Assembly (NCBI RefSeq): GCF_002787055.1 | Contig: NZ_CP024808.1 | Span: forward strand, 1,080,328 to 1,144,327 | Direction: 5' to 3' | Length of the DNA stretch: 64,000 bases | Source: Candidatus Nitrosotenuis aquarius | GTDB lineage: Archaea; Thermoproteota; Nitrososphaeria; Nitrososphaerales; Nitrosopumilaceae | Shown here: positions 17,927-25,494 of the stretch, piece by piece | Position numbering within the stretch: the stretch's first letter is position 1 | How the letters are laid out: every line of letters starts with the position of its first letter | Program-made: the position numbers and the translations under genes | The notes under the pieces: generated by a model | The model's database searches: none | Told to the model about the DNA's origin: nothing | What the model saw: only the letters and a program-made list of their open reading frames with translations

Positions 17927-19292
17927 GGCCTAATCCTCTAAATATCAGATTTGCTTTTTTTGCTGCATGTCTATCCACTACACCCCTAGAGTCAACAAGT
18001 ATAGGAGTTCTCATTCTTGTAGCTAAAAATATTGGTTCCAAATCATGAAATTCTTTATGTGCAGTCACTATAACTATAGCATCAGTATTTTTTAATGCAT
18101 CAACAAAATTACTTTCTGTGTGTATTCCATATACGTTTGTAGATTTGTAATACGGATCATAGATTTTTACTTTGGCCTCACCCGCAAGCAATTTTTCTAC
18201 GATATGTTTCGCAGGGCTTAGCTGGATATCTTTTACATCCGGTTTGTACGATATGCCAAGGATTAGTATTTCTGAACCTTTGATGCTCTTATTGGCCTCT
18301 AAAAATCCATCATTTAGTAGGCCTATTACATGATCAGGCATCGATTCGTTAGCAATACGACCAGCTTTAACAATATTTAGATTTCCATTAACACGTTTTG
18401 CAAGATTAAGCATTTGGTAAGAATTAACTGGAAGACATGGCCCACCTACTCCCGCTCCAGGATAATGAACTTGAAAATTGTATTTTGTTTTTGCAGCTTC
18501 GAGTACTTTCATAATATCGACGCCTATTTTTTCAAACAATATCGCGAGCTCATTTACAAAAGCAATGTTAATGTCACGAAAAACATTCGTGGTAAGCTTT
18601 ACTGCATTAGCAGTCTTACAATCAGGCATCGGAATTAGATCAACAGTGAACACATGCCTATAGATCTTTGTAATGATGTTGGCAATTCTATCATCAATTG
18701 CACCTACAAGTCTTGGCAATCTTTCAAAATCATTAAGAATTTGTCCTGGGTTTGCAGTTTCAGGACATACTCCTATTCCAAAGTTCTTTCCTGCTTTCAG
18801 TCTGGTTCCATCCCCTTCTATTATAGAGATCAGTTCATCTTCCACAAATCCCGGTTCTATTGTACTTTCTACAATAACAAGTGATCCGGGAGTAAGCAGT
18901 TCATGTAGTTGTTTGCCTACAGATTTCAATGCAGAATAATTAGGAATGTTGTTTTCATCCATTGGGGTTGGAAGTGATAATAGTATCACGTCAGATTTTG
19001 GAACACCTTCCTCGATCTTCGTAGTTGCAGAAAAATTTTTTTCTTTCATTACATTTTCAAATATTATGTCATAACCAGGCTCATCTTTAAGGGGAAATTC
19101 ACCCGAGTTAATGGAGGCAACTAGGTCTGAATTGATATCCACTCCAATTGTTGAGAGGCCAGAATTTGCAAAGGATAGTGCAGTAGGCAATCCAATTCTC
19201 CCCACACCAATAACACAAACCTTGAGATTGTTGCTCTGAATCGCTTGAATAAGCTCCTGTGAACTCATCTCCATTATTGAATTGGTCATCAA
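17913..19292 (-). CDS. Nucleotide-sugar dehydrogenase (UDP-ManNAc/UDP-glucose dehydrogenase family)
   Basis: A 459-residue protein with Rossmann motif GVGRIG (29-34), acidic GVD (50-52), the ESTIEPG loop (142-148), VCPETANPG (175-183) and catalytic cysteine C286 in GVGGPCLPVN. The C-terminal UDP-binding domain starts around 345 (ILILGISYKPDVKD). ATG codons at 19292 and 19289 are both possible starts, followed by a short hydrophilic N-terminal extension (SMEMSS-like) before the fold. It oxidises a UDP-sugar to the uronate using two NAD+. It is the first gene of a two-gene minus-strand operon with the asparagine-synthetase-like gene and divergent from the epimerase at 19366. Confidence 0.85.
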   Translation of the reverse strand: MMTNSIMEMSSQELIQAIQSNNLKVCVIGVGRIGLPTALSFANSGLSTIGVDINSDLVASINSGEFPLKDEPGYDIIFENVMKEKNFSATTKIEEGVPKSDVILLSLPTPMDENNIPNYSALKSVGKQLHELLTPGSLVIVESTIEPGFVEDELISIIEGDGTRLKAGKNFGIGVCPETANPGQILNDFERLPRLVGAIDDRIANIITKIYRHVFTVDLIPMPDCKTANAVKLTTNVFRDINIAFVNELAILFEKIGVDIMKVLEAAKTKYNFQVHYPGAGVGGPCLPVNSYQMLNLAKRVNGNLNIVKAGRIANESMPDHVIGLLNDGFLEANKSIKGSEILILGISYKPDVKDIQLSPAKHIVEKLLAGEAKVKIYDPYYKSTNVYGIHTESNFVDALKNTDAIVIVTAHKEFHDLEPIFLATRMRTPILVDSRGVVDRHAAKKANLIFRGLGRGKI

Positions 19293-19365
19293 TGCATCAA
19301 CTAGTTTGATTTTCGATGATCATTCTTTATTTAGTTTTGTCTAGTTTTGCTCAAGACTTAAAGAT

Positions 19366-20289
19366 ATGACAAATTTATCACGTCATGTGAAATTTGCTGT
19401 AACCGGTGGGGCTGGTTTTGTTGGAAGCTATTTGGTAAAAAGATTAATCAAAGAAAATCACGATGTGATTGTAATAGATAACCTTTATCGAGGTAAGCTA
19501 GAAAATCTAAAAGAAGTTTTTGATAAAATACAATTTCAAAAAATCGATATCAGAGATTTTGATTCTATGAGAAATATCATAAAAAATACAGACGGTGTGT
19601 TTCATGAGGCAGCACTTACAGACGTACAAGAGTCATTTACAAAACAAGACGAATATGTAGATGTAAACGTCAAAGGTACTGAAAATGTATTCAAAATAGC
19701 AAGGGAATTCGGGACCAAGATAATTTATGCTAGCAGCTCTAGCGTTTATGGTAATCCAGAAAAAACTCCAATCGCCGAAGATAGTAAACGTACCCCGATC
19801 AATCCGTATGGTAACACGAAACTAGAGGACGAATTTTTGGCCGAAAAATATGTTGAAAATGGTGTTTCAATAATTGGCCTCAGATACTTTAACATCTATG
19901 GAAAAGGCCAGACTGGATCTTATGCAGGAGTAATAACCAAATTCATCAACAATCTAAAAGAAAAAAGGCAGCCAGTGATTTTTGGTAACGGTGAACAAAA
20001 AAGGGATTTTATTTTTGTAGAAGACGTTGCAAGAGCAAACATTGCAGCCATGAAGAGTAATGTCAAAAACGGATTTTTCAATGTAGGAACCGGTATGGTC
20101 ACTTCCATAAAACAGCTGGCAGATCAGATGATTGAGCTTTCTGGATTAGAACTAGAACCAAAATATGAGAAACCATTAGTTGGAGATGTATTCACTAGTC
20201 AAGCCGACACAACTCTAACAAAAAAACTACTCAATTGGGAGTATCAAACCGAACTAAGCGATGGCTTGAAAATATTTTTCTCATTGTGA
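19366..20289 (+). CDS. UDP-glucose 4-epimerase-like SDR
   Basis: A 307-residue extended SDR with GGAGFVG (14-20), acidic strand-2 end (VIDN, 36-39), the YASSSSVYG segment (121-129) supplying the catalytic serine, and Y148/K152 (NPYGNTK). LRYFNIYGKGQ and GNGEQKRDFIFVEDV are the substrate-domain signatures of GalE/WbpP-like epimerases. It is divergent from the UDP-sugar dehydrogenase, with 73 bases between, and likely feeds or drains the same nucleotide-sugar pool. Its stop is directly adjacent to that of the convergent glycosyltransferase. UDP-GlcNAc or UDP-glucuronate are equally possible substrates. Confidence 0.85.
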   Translation: MTNLSRHVKFAVTGGAGFVGSYLVKRLIKENHDVIVIDNLYRGKLENLKEVFDKIQFQKIDIRDFDSMRNIIKNTDGVFHEAALTDVQESFTKQDEYVDVNVKGTENVFKIAREFGTKIIYASSSSVYGNPEKTPIAEDSKRTPINPYGNTKLEDEFLAEKYVENGVSIIGLRYFNIYGKGQTGSYAGVITKFINNLKEKRQPVIFGNGEQKRDFIFVEDVARANIAAMKSNVKNGFFNVGTGMVTSIKQLADQMIELSGLELEPKYEKPLVGDVFTSQADTTLTKKLLNWEYQTELSDGLKIFFSL

Positions 20290-21234
20290 TTATTTTAAGA
20301 GTTTTTTATAAAATTCAATATATTTTGGAAGCCAGATAGTCCATGTCATGTTTTTGTTTACAAAGTCAAATGCAGCATCAGTCAGTTTTTTTATTTGCTC
20401 TGAATCGTCTAATAACGAGTTGATTTCAGACAATAATGTTTGAGGTTCTTCTGGTGGAACTAGAATGCCTGTTTTTTTGTTAGTGACTAGTTCTGGTATT
20501 CCACCAACATTTGTTGCAATGACAGGGATTTTCAGATAAAATGCCTCTTTGATTACAGTAGGTAAACTTTCCATTCTTGACGGTACAACCAATACTCTTG
20601 AGGATTTGAGTGTGGACATTGCCTTTTGCCAAGGAAAGTCTATACAATAAACGACATTGCCTTTGATTTGTGATTCTATTCTGCGAAGAATATCAATTCC
20701 TTTCTCGTAACTATCTCTGCCAGCATAGATAACTTGGTTGTCTTTTTTTTCTGTGTCTGGAATATCATCTAGTTTTTCCGTATCAATTGGGCTTGGTAGA
20801 TACTCGAAATCCAGTCCTAGTTTTTCTTTGTAGGCTTTTTGTGTGATTTTTGAGTCAGTTGTTAGCATGTTTGCCCATCTGAGAGCGCTTTCTTCGGTGG
20901 TTTTGGCAACTTTTCCCAGAGCACTTGAATGTAGAATGTTTACCTGATCACTGAAAACACCATGAATTGAGAGTACTCTTTTTTTTGCACATGCTGTCCG
21001 CATCGCAAAAGCAGACGGCACATTGAACGCATGCACTATATCATAACTACCCTTAAAGAAACTCGAGATGGAGCTGGTAACTACAAAGCTTGGATTTTTA
21101 AAATTTTTAATTGGAATTTTTGGAGGATCAAGAAAATCAACATGAAATCCATGTTTTCGTAGTTGGTCTGCAAGCATAGCTGCATGGCCACCTATACCAC
21201 CAGAATACCTTGGAGAAATGAAAAGTAGTTTCAA
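20290..21234 (-). CDS. Glycosyltransferase family 4
   Basis: A 314-residue GT-B enzyme, short for the family. The N-terminal domain opens with LLFISPRYSGGIGGHAAMLADQL (first 25 residues; the glycine-rich loop binds the donor phosphates). The C-terminal domain has VIYAGRDSYEKGIDILRRI, VLVVPSRMESLPTVIKEAFYLKIPVIATNVGGIPELV with the conserved Glu residues, and TGILVPPEEP. It is the last glycan gene of the island; base composition rises immediately upstream. Sugar donor is unknown. Confidence 0.85.
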   Translation of the reverse strand: MKLLFISPRYSGGIGGHAAMLADQLRKHGFHVDFLDPPKIPIKNFKNPSFVVTSSISSFFKGSYDIVHAFNVPSAFAMRTACAKKRVLSIHGVFSDQVNILHSSALGKVAKTTEESALRWANMLTTDSKITQKAYKEKLGLDFEYLPSPIDTEKLDDIPDTEKKDNQVIYAGRDSYEKGIDILRRIESQIKGNVVYCIDFPWQKAMSTLKSSRVLVVPSRMESLPTVIKEAFYLKIPVIATNVGGIPELVTNKKTGILVPPEEPQTLLSEINSLLDDSEQIKKLTDAAFDFVNKNMTWTIWLPKYIEFYKKLLK

Positions 21235-21278
21235 TGAATCAAAATTAAATTTATGATTTTAAAAGGTCTTGGATTAAT

Positions 21279-22943
21279 TTACACTAATGCTTGAGATGCT
21301 GCATGCATCATCTGGCTTTTTGCACAACCAGCTGCGAGCTCGTCTCCTTTTCCTCTTCTCATTAGGCCTCTATACAAGCCGTCTTCTAGTTTGACACCTT
21401 CTCTTTGCTCCCATTCTTCCACTGTAATGGAATATTTCTTTTGGATTCTGTCCCTGTACCATTCTGGAATGACATTGAATGCGCAGAATGGAATGATTCT
21501 AAGATCTGGAGTCAAATAGTGTATATCACATCTTTGTAGTCTTTCTAGGTCTTCATTGTACTTGTCTTGAAAGTGCATCATGCCCAAGAATAATCCCTTG
21601 ACGTGCCAAGAGCCTACTGCATCAAATGATCTCTTCATTAGAATATTGCCAAACATCTTTGCCAAGTCTAGGCCTGCTGGTTGCTTCTTTTTGTCAACGA
21701 AACTAGAAAGCTTTCTTACAACCTCTAGCATGGTAAAGTACTTGTTTTTACCAGAACGGATTTCTTCTGCTTTGTCTTCGAATAATTCCAACATTCCTTG
21801 AATGTCTGCAAATCTTGGCAGTGGGACGAATTTCTTTGTCTCTGCGTCTTCGAAGACATAGGTGCCTGCACCACATGCAAAATGAATTGATAATTCGTAT
21901 TTTGGTTTGCTAGAGAATGCCTCAATTACGTTAGTCAACGGCATGCAGCTTGGAACTGGGAACCAGTCATCAACTGTAACCTCGCCATTTGTCTGCTCTT
22001 CGATTCTTTGGATGCAATCAGGAATGGTGATTCTGTATTTTTCACGTTCTGCTTTACCCATTCTACCAGTTAGTGATACTGGTTGGAAGTTTACTGCGTG
22101 AACTACGTCCATGTTCTTTTGGGCATATCGAATGATACCGCCTAGTTCATGGTCGTTGATTGATTTGATAACTGTCGGAACAAAAACTACTGTTGTGCCT
22201 GTCTTTCTGCAGCTATCCAGAGCATATGGGATCTCCCAGTGGTTCTTTGGATTTGTTCTTGCAGTGACACCGTCAAAGCTCAGGTACAGGTTATTGCAGC
22301 CTGCCAGTCTTACCTCTCTTGCCGCTTCTGGGTCCATTGCATGTCTGATGCCGTTTGTATTCATCTGGACATGGTCAACACCTTCTTGTTTCATTATTTT
22401 GATAATATCGGTAATGTCATCTCGCAGCATTGGCTCACCGCCAGTGATTTGGATAGAGTTGCCCGGAATTGGTCGCTCTGCCTTTAGGGTCTTCATCATT
22501 GCACGAACTTGGTCGTGTGACGGCTCGTACATGTATGCTCCTTCAAGGCCCTTCTTTACGTAAAAGAAGCAGTACCAGCATGTCAGGTCACACCTGTTGG
22601 TTACGATCATGTTTGCAAGACCGCTGTGTGATAGGTGATTTGAACATAAACCGCAGTTATTCGGGCAAGAACATTTCTCGATCATTACGTTTGGTGCATG
22701 TGCGCCCTTGCCGTCAGCCCAATAGGTGCTGAATTTTTTGTACATTTCATAGGAACCAAAGTACAATTCTTCACATTCGCCATGTGTTGGGCATGTTTTG
22801 CTCATAAAGACGCGTCCGTCTCGCTCAAAGACCTCTGCATCCAGAATCATGTTACAGTCAGGGCAGATGCTCTGGGTGAATCTGATTGTGGATTTCTTTC
22901 CAAGCGTCTTTGTCGAGTTTCTTGAGAGCTGAATTAGCGACAT
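21279..22943 (-). CDS. tes: Radical SAM protein, tetraether lipid synthase (Tes)-like
   Basis: A 554-residue radical SAM enzyme. The SAM-cluster motif is C118-x3-C122-x2-C125 (NRCDLTCWYC), with ITGGEP near 165 for SAM binding. Additional cysteines precede it: C27/C30 and C51 in a zinc-ribbon-like N-terminus, and C91, C93, C97 and C100 in EKCSCPNNCGLCSNH. That layout matches the MJ0619/MA_1486 family, shown to join two archaeol chains by sp3 carbon-carbon coupling into tetraether lipids, and archaea of this phylum make tetraether lipids (crenarchaeol). Other radical SAM methylases share the core, so exact activity is inference. It is divergent from a TrmB regulator across a 115-base gap. Confidence 0.7.
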   Translation of the reverse strand: MSLIQLSRNSTKTLGKKSTIRFTQSICPDCNMILDAEVFERDGRVFMSKTCPTHGECEELYFGSYEMYKKFSTYWADGKGAHAPNVMIEKCSCPNNCGLCSNHLSHSGLANMIVTNRCDLTCWYCFFYVKKGLEGAYMYEPSHDQVRAMMKTLKAERPIPGNSIQITGGEPMLRDDITDIIKIMKQEGVDHVQMNTNGIRHAMDPEAAREVRLAGCNNLYLSFDGVTARTNPKNHWEIPYALDSCRKTGTTVVFVPTVIKSINDHELGGIIRYAQKNMDVVHAVNFQPVSLTGRMGKAEREKYRITIPDCIQRIEEQTNGEVTVDDWFPVPSCMPLTNVIEAFSSKPKYELSIHFACGAGTYVFEDAETKKFVPLPRFADIQGMLELFEDKAEEIRSGKNKYFTMLEVVRKLSSFVDKKKQPAGLDLAKMFGNILMKRSFDAVGSWHVKGLFLGMMHFQDKYNEDLERLQRCDIHYLTPDLRIIPFCAFNVIPEWYRDRIQKKYSITVEEWEQREGVKLEDGLYRGLMRRGKGDELAAGCAKSQMMHAASQALV

Positions 22944-22968
22944 GTACTAGTTGCAGTTTTTCAAATTG

Positions 22969-22976
22969 ATATTTAA
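22969..22976 (-). promoter_or_regulatory. TATA-like box for the Tes-like gene
   Basis: On the minus strand TTAAATAT lies centred about 30 bases before the start codon of the radical SAM gene. Confidence 0.4.
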
Positions 22977-23026
22977 TGTATTTCCCACTCTGCCCCGTTG
23001 TATTCAGTAGATTGATCGGTTCTGTG

Positions 23027-23034
23027 TTTAAATA
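23027..23034 (+). promoter_or_regulatory. TATA-like box for the TrmB regulator gene
   Basis: TTTAAATA is centred 28 bases before the ATG at 23059, so the transcript is probably leaderless. Confidence 0.5.
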
Positions 23035-23058
23035 CTGAAAAACCACGCATAAGATCGG

Positions 23059-23826
23059 ATGAGTATTTCTGATAATACGCGCAAGTCGCTTGAAAAGATT
23101 GGCCTGACAAGCTATGAGATCAGGACGTATTCTTCTTTGCTAAAAGGAGGCGAGCTTACCGCGTCTGATCTGAGTCAAAAGTCGGGCGTGCCATATTCCA
23201 AGATTTATGAGGTGCTCGGATCGCTTGAGGAAAAAGGCTGGATCGGCTCTGATGATTCCAGGCCCACAAAATATTTTGCAAAATCCCCAGCAACTGCGCT
23301 AGAGGCAACAAAGCAAAAGATAGAATCCGATTTTAAGGAAAATGAAAATGTTGTTTTGCGGGAACTGGTGCCATTATACGAGAAAAGTGGTGTAAGTGAG
23401 AGGCCAGACATTTGGGTTTTGTCCGGCATAATGAATATTGCATCAAAAATCCTAGAAATGGTTGATTCGTGCAGAAACGAGGTTCTGATCGCCCTGCCAA
23501 AGGCAAACGAGATGCTCGTAAAGCAGGCATTGCCGAAATTGCGCCAGCTGCATGACAAGGGTGTTGTAATTACCATATTGATGTCAGATGAGATGGACCG
23601 AGAATCGCTCAAGGCTTTGGCCAGAGTATCCACAGTCAAGGTCAAAAAAGGACTGTTTGGAGGAGGAATAATTTCGGACAAGCGCTATGTAGTGATTTTG
23701 CTTGGTCCAATTAATGATGCCTCGGAAGGAGAGGCAGTTGCAATTTGGGCAGACCATGCAGGTTTGGCTGTCTTTGCAAGAGAATACTTTGAATATTTGC
23801 TCAAAGATGCAAAGGATGTATCATAA
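23059..23826 (+). CDS. TrmB-family transcriptional regulator
   Basis: A 255-residue protein. Residues 9-75 form the TrmB winged helix-turn-helix (LEKIGLTSYEIRTYSSLL, then SGVPYSKIYEVLGSLEEKGWI). The rest is a ligand-binding-like domain with a predicted alpha/beta core (NEVLIALPKANEMLV). TrmB proteins act as repressors or activators of sugar and energy metabolism genes. Its stop overlaps the start of the DtxR-like gene by one base (TAATG), so the two regulators are co-expressed. It faces the Tes-like gene divergently and may control it. Effector unknown. Confidence 0.8.
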   Translation: MSISDNTRKSLEKIGLTSYEIRTYSSLLKGGELTASDLSQKSGVPYSKIYEVLGSLEEKGWIGSDDSRPTKYFAKSPATALEATKQKIESDFKENENVVLRELVPLYEKSGVSERPDIWVLSGIMNIASKILEMVDSCRNEVLIALPKANEMLVKQALPKLRQLHDKGVVITILMSDEMDRESLKALARVSTVKVKKGLFGGGIISDKRYVVILLGPINDASEGEAVAIWADHAGLAVFAREYFEYLLKDAKDVS

Positions 23827-24272
23827 TGGATTCGATAAATGATGAGATACTGTTCGTTGGAACTGCCGAAGCAGAACATGTGGAGATGTACCTAAAAGCA
23901 ATCTGGCACATCAAGGAGAGAAACGAGCCAGTCAAGATTAGTACAATTGCCAAGATGCTAAATGTCAGACAGCCAAGCGTAGTCCAGATGTTAAAAAAGC
24001 TAAATGAGCAGAATCTGGTAAATTACAGCAAGGCAGGTGTATCTCTGACAGAGGGCGGAGAAAAGGTAGGTTCTAGCATGATGCGAAACAGTAGACTGCT
24101 TGAGGTCCTTATGGATAGCGCGCTAAAGGTCGAAATCGATGAGGAAATGGTCTGTGGAATAGAACACCACATGAGCAAGCAATTCACAGACGCATTATGC
24201 ACAATGCTAAAGCATCCACGCAAGTGCCCACACGGACATGCTATTCCACCAGGCTCTTGCTGCTCTGCGTAA
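23826..24272 (+). CDS. DtxR/MntR-family metal-dependent regulator
   Basis: A 148-residue protein with an N-terminal winged helix (residues about 15-75; VKISTIAKMLNVRQPSVVQML) and the DtxR dimerisation/metal domain. C110, E113, H114 and H115 in VCGIEHHMS match primary-site ligands. The usual RKHR/RHR histidine of the ancillary site is absent (MRNSRLLE, 86-93). The C-terminus HPRKCPHGHAI-PPGSCC adds cysteines and histidines that could bind metal. There is no SH3-like third domain. It probably senses Fe, Mn or Zn. A Cys-rich small protein follows after 30 bases, which fits a metal-homeostasis unit. Confidence 0.85.
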   Translation: MDSINDEILFVGTAEAEHVEMYLKAIWHIKERNEPVKISTIAKMLNVRQPSVVQMLKKLNEQNLVNYSKAGVSLTEGGEKVGSSMMRNSRLLEVLMDSALKVEIDEEMVCGIEHHMSKQFTDALCTMLKHPRKCPHGHAIPPGSCCSA

Positions 24273-24302
24273 AGTTATATCATAGAATGTAAAACTTCTA
24301 GC

Positions 24303-24467
24303 ATGGCATGCTTTTGCGGATGCAAGACATTTGTCAAAGATGAATATGGATTCAAGGTAGGTTGTGTCAACTGTACACATGGTCCGCAAAACCATGATGA
24401 TGAATTTCGATTGGCCTCTCGCAAAAACGAAAGCGCCAGTCAGAAGCGAGACGCAGATTTCGGATAA
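24303..24467 (+). CDS. Cys-rich small protein (54 residues)
   Basis: A short gene beginning at ATG 24303. The protein has six cysteines and several histidines: CFCGC (3-7), C21 and C24 (GCVNCTHG), H26, H31. The spacing suggests a single zinc or iron site, in a ribbon or a small metallothionein-like arrangement. The C-terminal 20 residues are highly charged. It follows the DtxR-like regulator on the same strand, and its stop abuts that of the convergent yjbQ gene. Codon use looks native. Function is unknown; metal binding is inferred. Confidence 0.65.
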   Translation: MACFCGCKTFVKDEYGFKVGCVNCTHGPQNHDDEFRLASRKNESASQKRDADFG

Positions 24468-24887
24468 TTATTCTCCGATGATTTTGACTAGAACTCGCTT
24501 TGGTCGCATCCCATCAAATTCTCCATAAAAAATTTGTTCCCAAGGCCCAAAGTCCAGATCGCCATTAGTTATTGCTATTACGACTTCGCGCCCCATGATC
24601 TGTCGCTTTAGGTGTGCATCTGCATTGTCTTCTCCTGTGTCATTGTGTTGGTATTGGTTTACTGGATCATGTGGTGCTAGTTTTTCCAGCCATTTTGCAT
24701 AGTCTTTGTGAAGACCGGATTCGTTGTCGTTGATGAAAACACTTGCGGAAATATGCATTGCATTGACAAGACATAGGCCTTCTTTGATTCCGCTTTTTTT
24801 GACTAGTTGACGCACCTGTGGTGTAATATGTACAAATTCTAGTCTCTTTTTTGTGTTAAATGTCAGATATTCGGTTAGGGATTTCAT
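24468..24887 (-). CDS. yjbQ: YjbQ/UPF0047 family protein
   Basis: A 139-residue protein of the secondary thiamine-phosphate synthase enzyme family (YjbQ). Conserved elements are [23 protein letters not shown] (about 37-59), with the histidine and aspartate/asparagine cluster, [19 protein letters not shown] (about 81-99), and [13 protein letters not shown] near 113-125. The fold is a trimer with a metal or phosphate site. YjbQ can make thiamine phosphate from HMP-PP and HET-P in some organisms, though its natural role is often unclear. Length is normal. It is monocistronic, converging on the Cys-rich small gene. Confidence 0.85.
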   Translation of the reverse strand: MKSLTEYLTFNTKKRLEFVHITPQVRQLVKKSGIKEGLCLVNAMHISASVFINDNESGLHKDYAKWLEKLAPHDPVNQYQHNDTGEDNADAHLKRQIMGREVVIAITNGDLDFGPWEQIFYGEFDGMRPKRVLVKIIGE

Positions 24888-25017
24888 TATTCTTAGAAAA
24901 CAAATTTTGGATTAAATCTTTTAGCAAAAATGCAGGCTCAGAACTCAAGATCTATATCATTTTAGAATCAATGGGATAAGGTCATCAACGCCTACTATAC
25001 AATATAGCAATGAGGGA

Positions 25018-25027
25018 TTTTTAAAAG
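25018..25027 (+). promoter_or_regulatory. TATA-like box for the gene at 25045
   Basis: TTTTTAAAAG is centred about 23 bases before the ATG at 25045, in the 157-base gap downstream of the divergent yjbQ start. Confidence 0.4.
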
Positions 25028-25044
25028 AAGCTTGATAAGGCGCA

Positions 25045-25470
25045 ATGCCAGTGCTAAAGAAAATGGTTGCAATTGACGCTCCAGCCTCACTTGAAAGCTT
25101 TAGACGATTCATCATAGCAAGCACATGCAGCTCATACATGCCCCGAAGCTATCTTGAAGACCCGGAGGTATTTCCAGAGCGAGAAGAATCGCTGGGTTCC
25201 ATCTACGTAGAGGCAGCAGACAAGGTAACGCTAAAGAAAATTCGCGACATTACGTTTGTAAATGCGCGCGATGTCTTGGGCATAATTTACAATTCAAAGA
25301 GCGGCAATACAACACTCAAGTGGAGGCAGCTTAGAAGAAGGGGCGGCAAAGTGACTGGCGAGGCATCATCGAATTCGCTTGTCAATTTGGCAGAAGGCGG
25401 GGTAATCACGCCAGACTGGGTTGATAATTATCTGAAAAAGAAAAACATGGAAAGCACCAGTACTGTATAA
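25045..25470 (+). CDS. Conserved hypothetical protein upstream of pelota
   Basis: A 141-residue soluble protein of unknown family. It has a serine/cysteine-rich segment (FIIASTCSSYMPRSYLEDPEVF, about 20-41), a central strand-rich part (GSIYVEAADKVTLKKI) and a basic patch (KWRQLRRRGGKV, about 93-104) that could bind RNA. It has no signal peptide or membrane segment. It precedes pelA on the same strand by 24 bases, so the two are probably co-transcribed, which gives a weak link to ribosome rescue or RNA metabolism. Confidence 0.6.
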   Translation: MPVLKKMVAIDAPASLESFRRFIIASTCSSYMPRSYLEDPEVFPEREESLGSIYVEAADKVTLKKIRDITFVNARDVLGIIYNSKSGNTTLKWRQLRRRGGKVTGEASSNSLVNLAEGGVITPDWVDNYLKKKNMESTSTV

Positions 25471-25494
25471 TATCGCTCTACACAATACCACTCC

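Larger units (their letters stand above)
1..21270. other. AT-rich surface-glycan biosynthesis island
   Basis: About twenty consecutive genes for sugar-nucleotide synthesis, glycosyl transfer, decoration and export occupy this stretch. Strand direction switches often. The DNA is visibly richer in A+T than the rest of the window: a sample line in the island (2221-2280) has 16 G/C of 60, against 26 of 60 at 32041-32100 in cdc48. The left end lies outside the window; the right end falls near the start of the glycosyltransferase at 20290-21234, before the radical SAM gene. No transposase, integrase or tRNA attachment site is visible at the right boundary. Confidence 0.7.

Noticed and set aside
1-21270. 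Glycan island as a recently inserted mobile element
   Set aside because: Composition differs, but no integrase, transposase, direct repeats or tRNA attachment site was found at the visible boundary.
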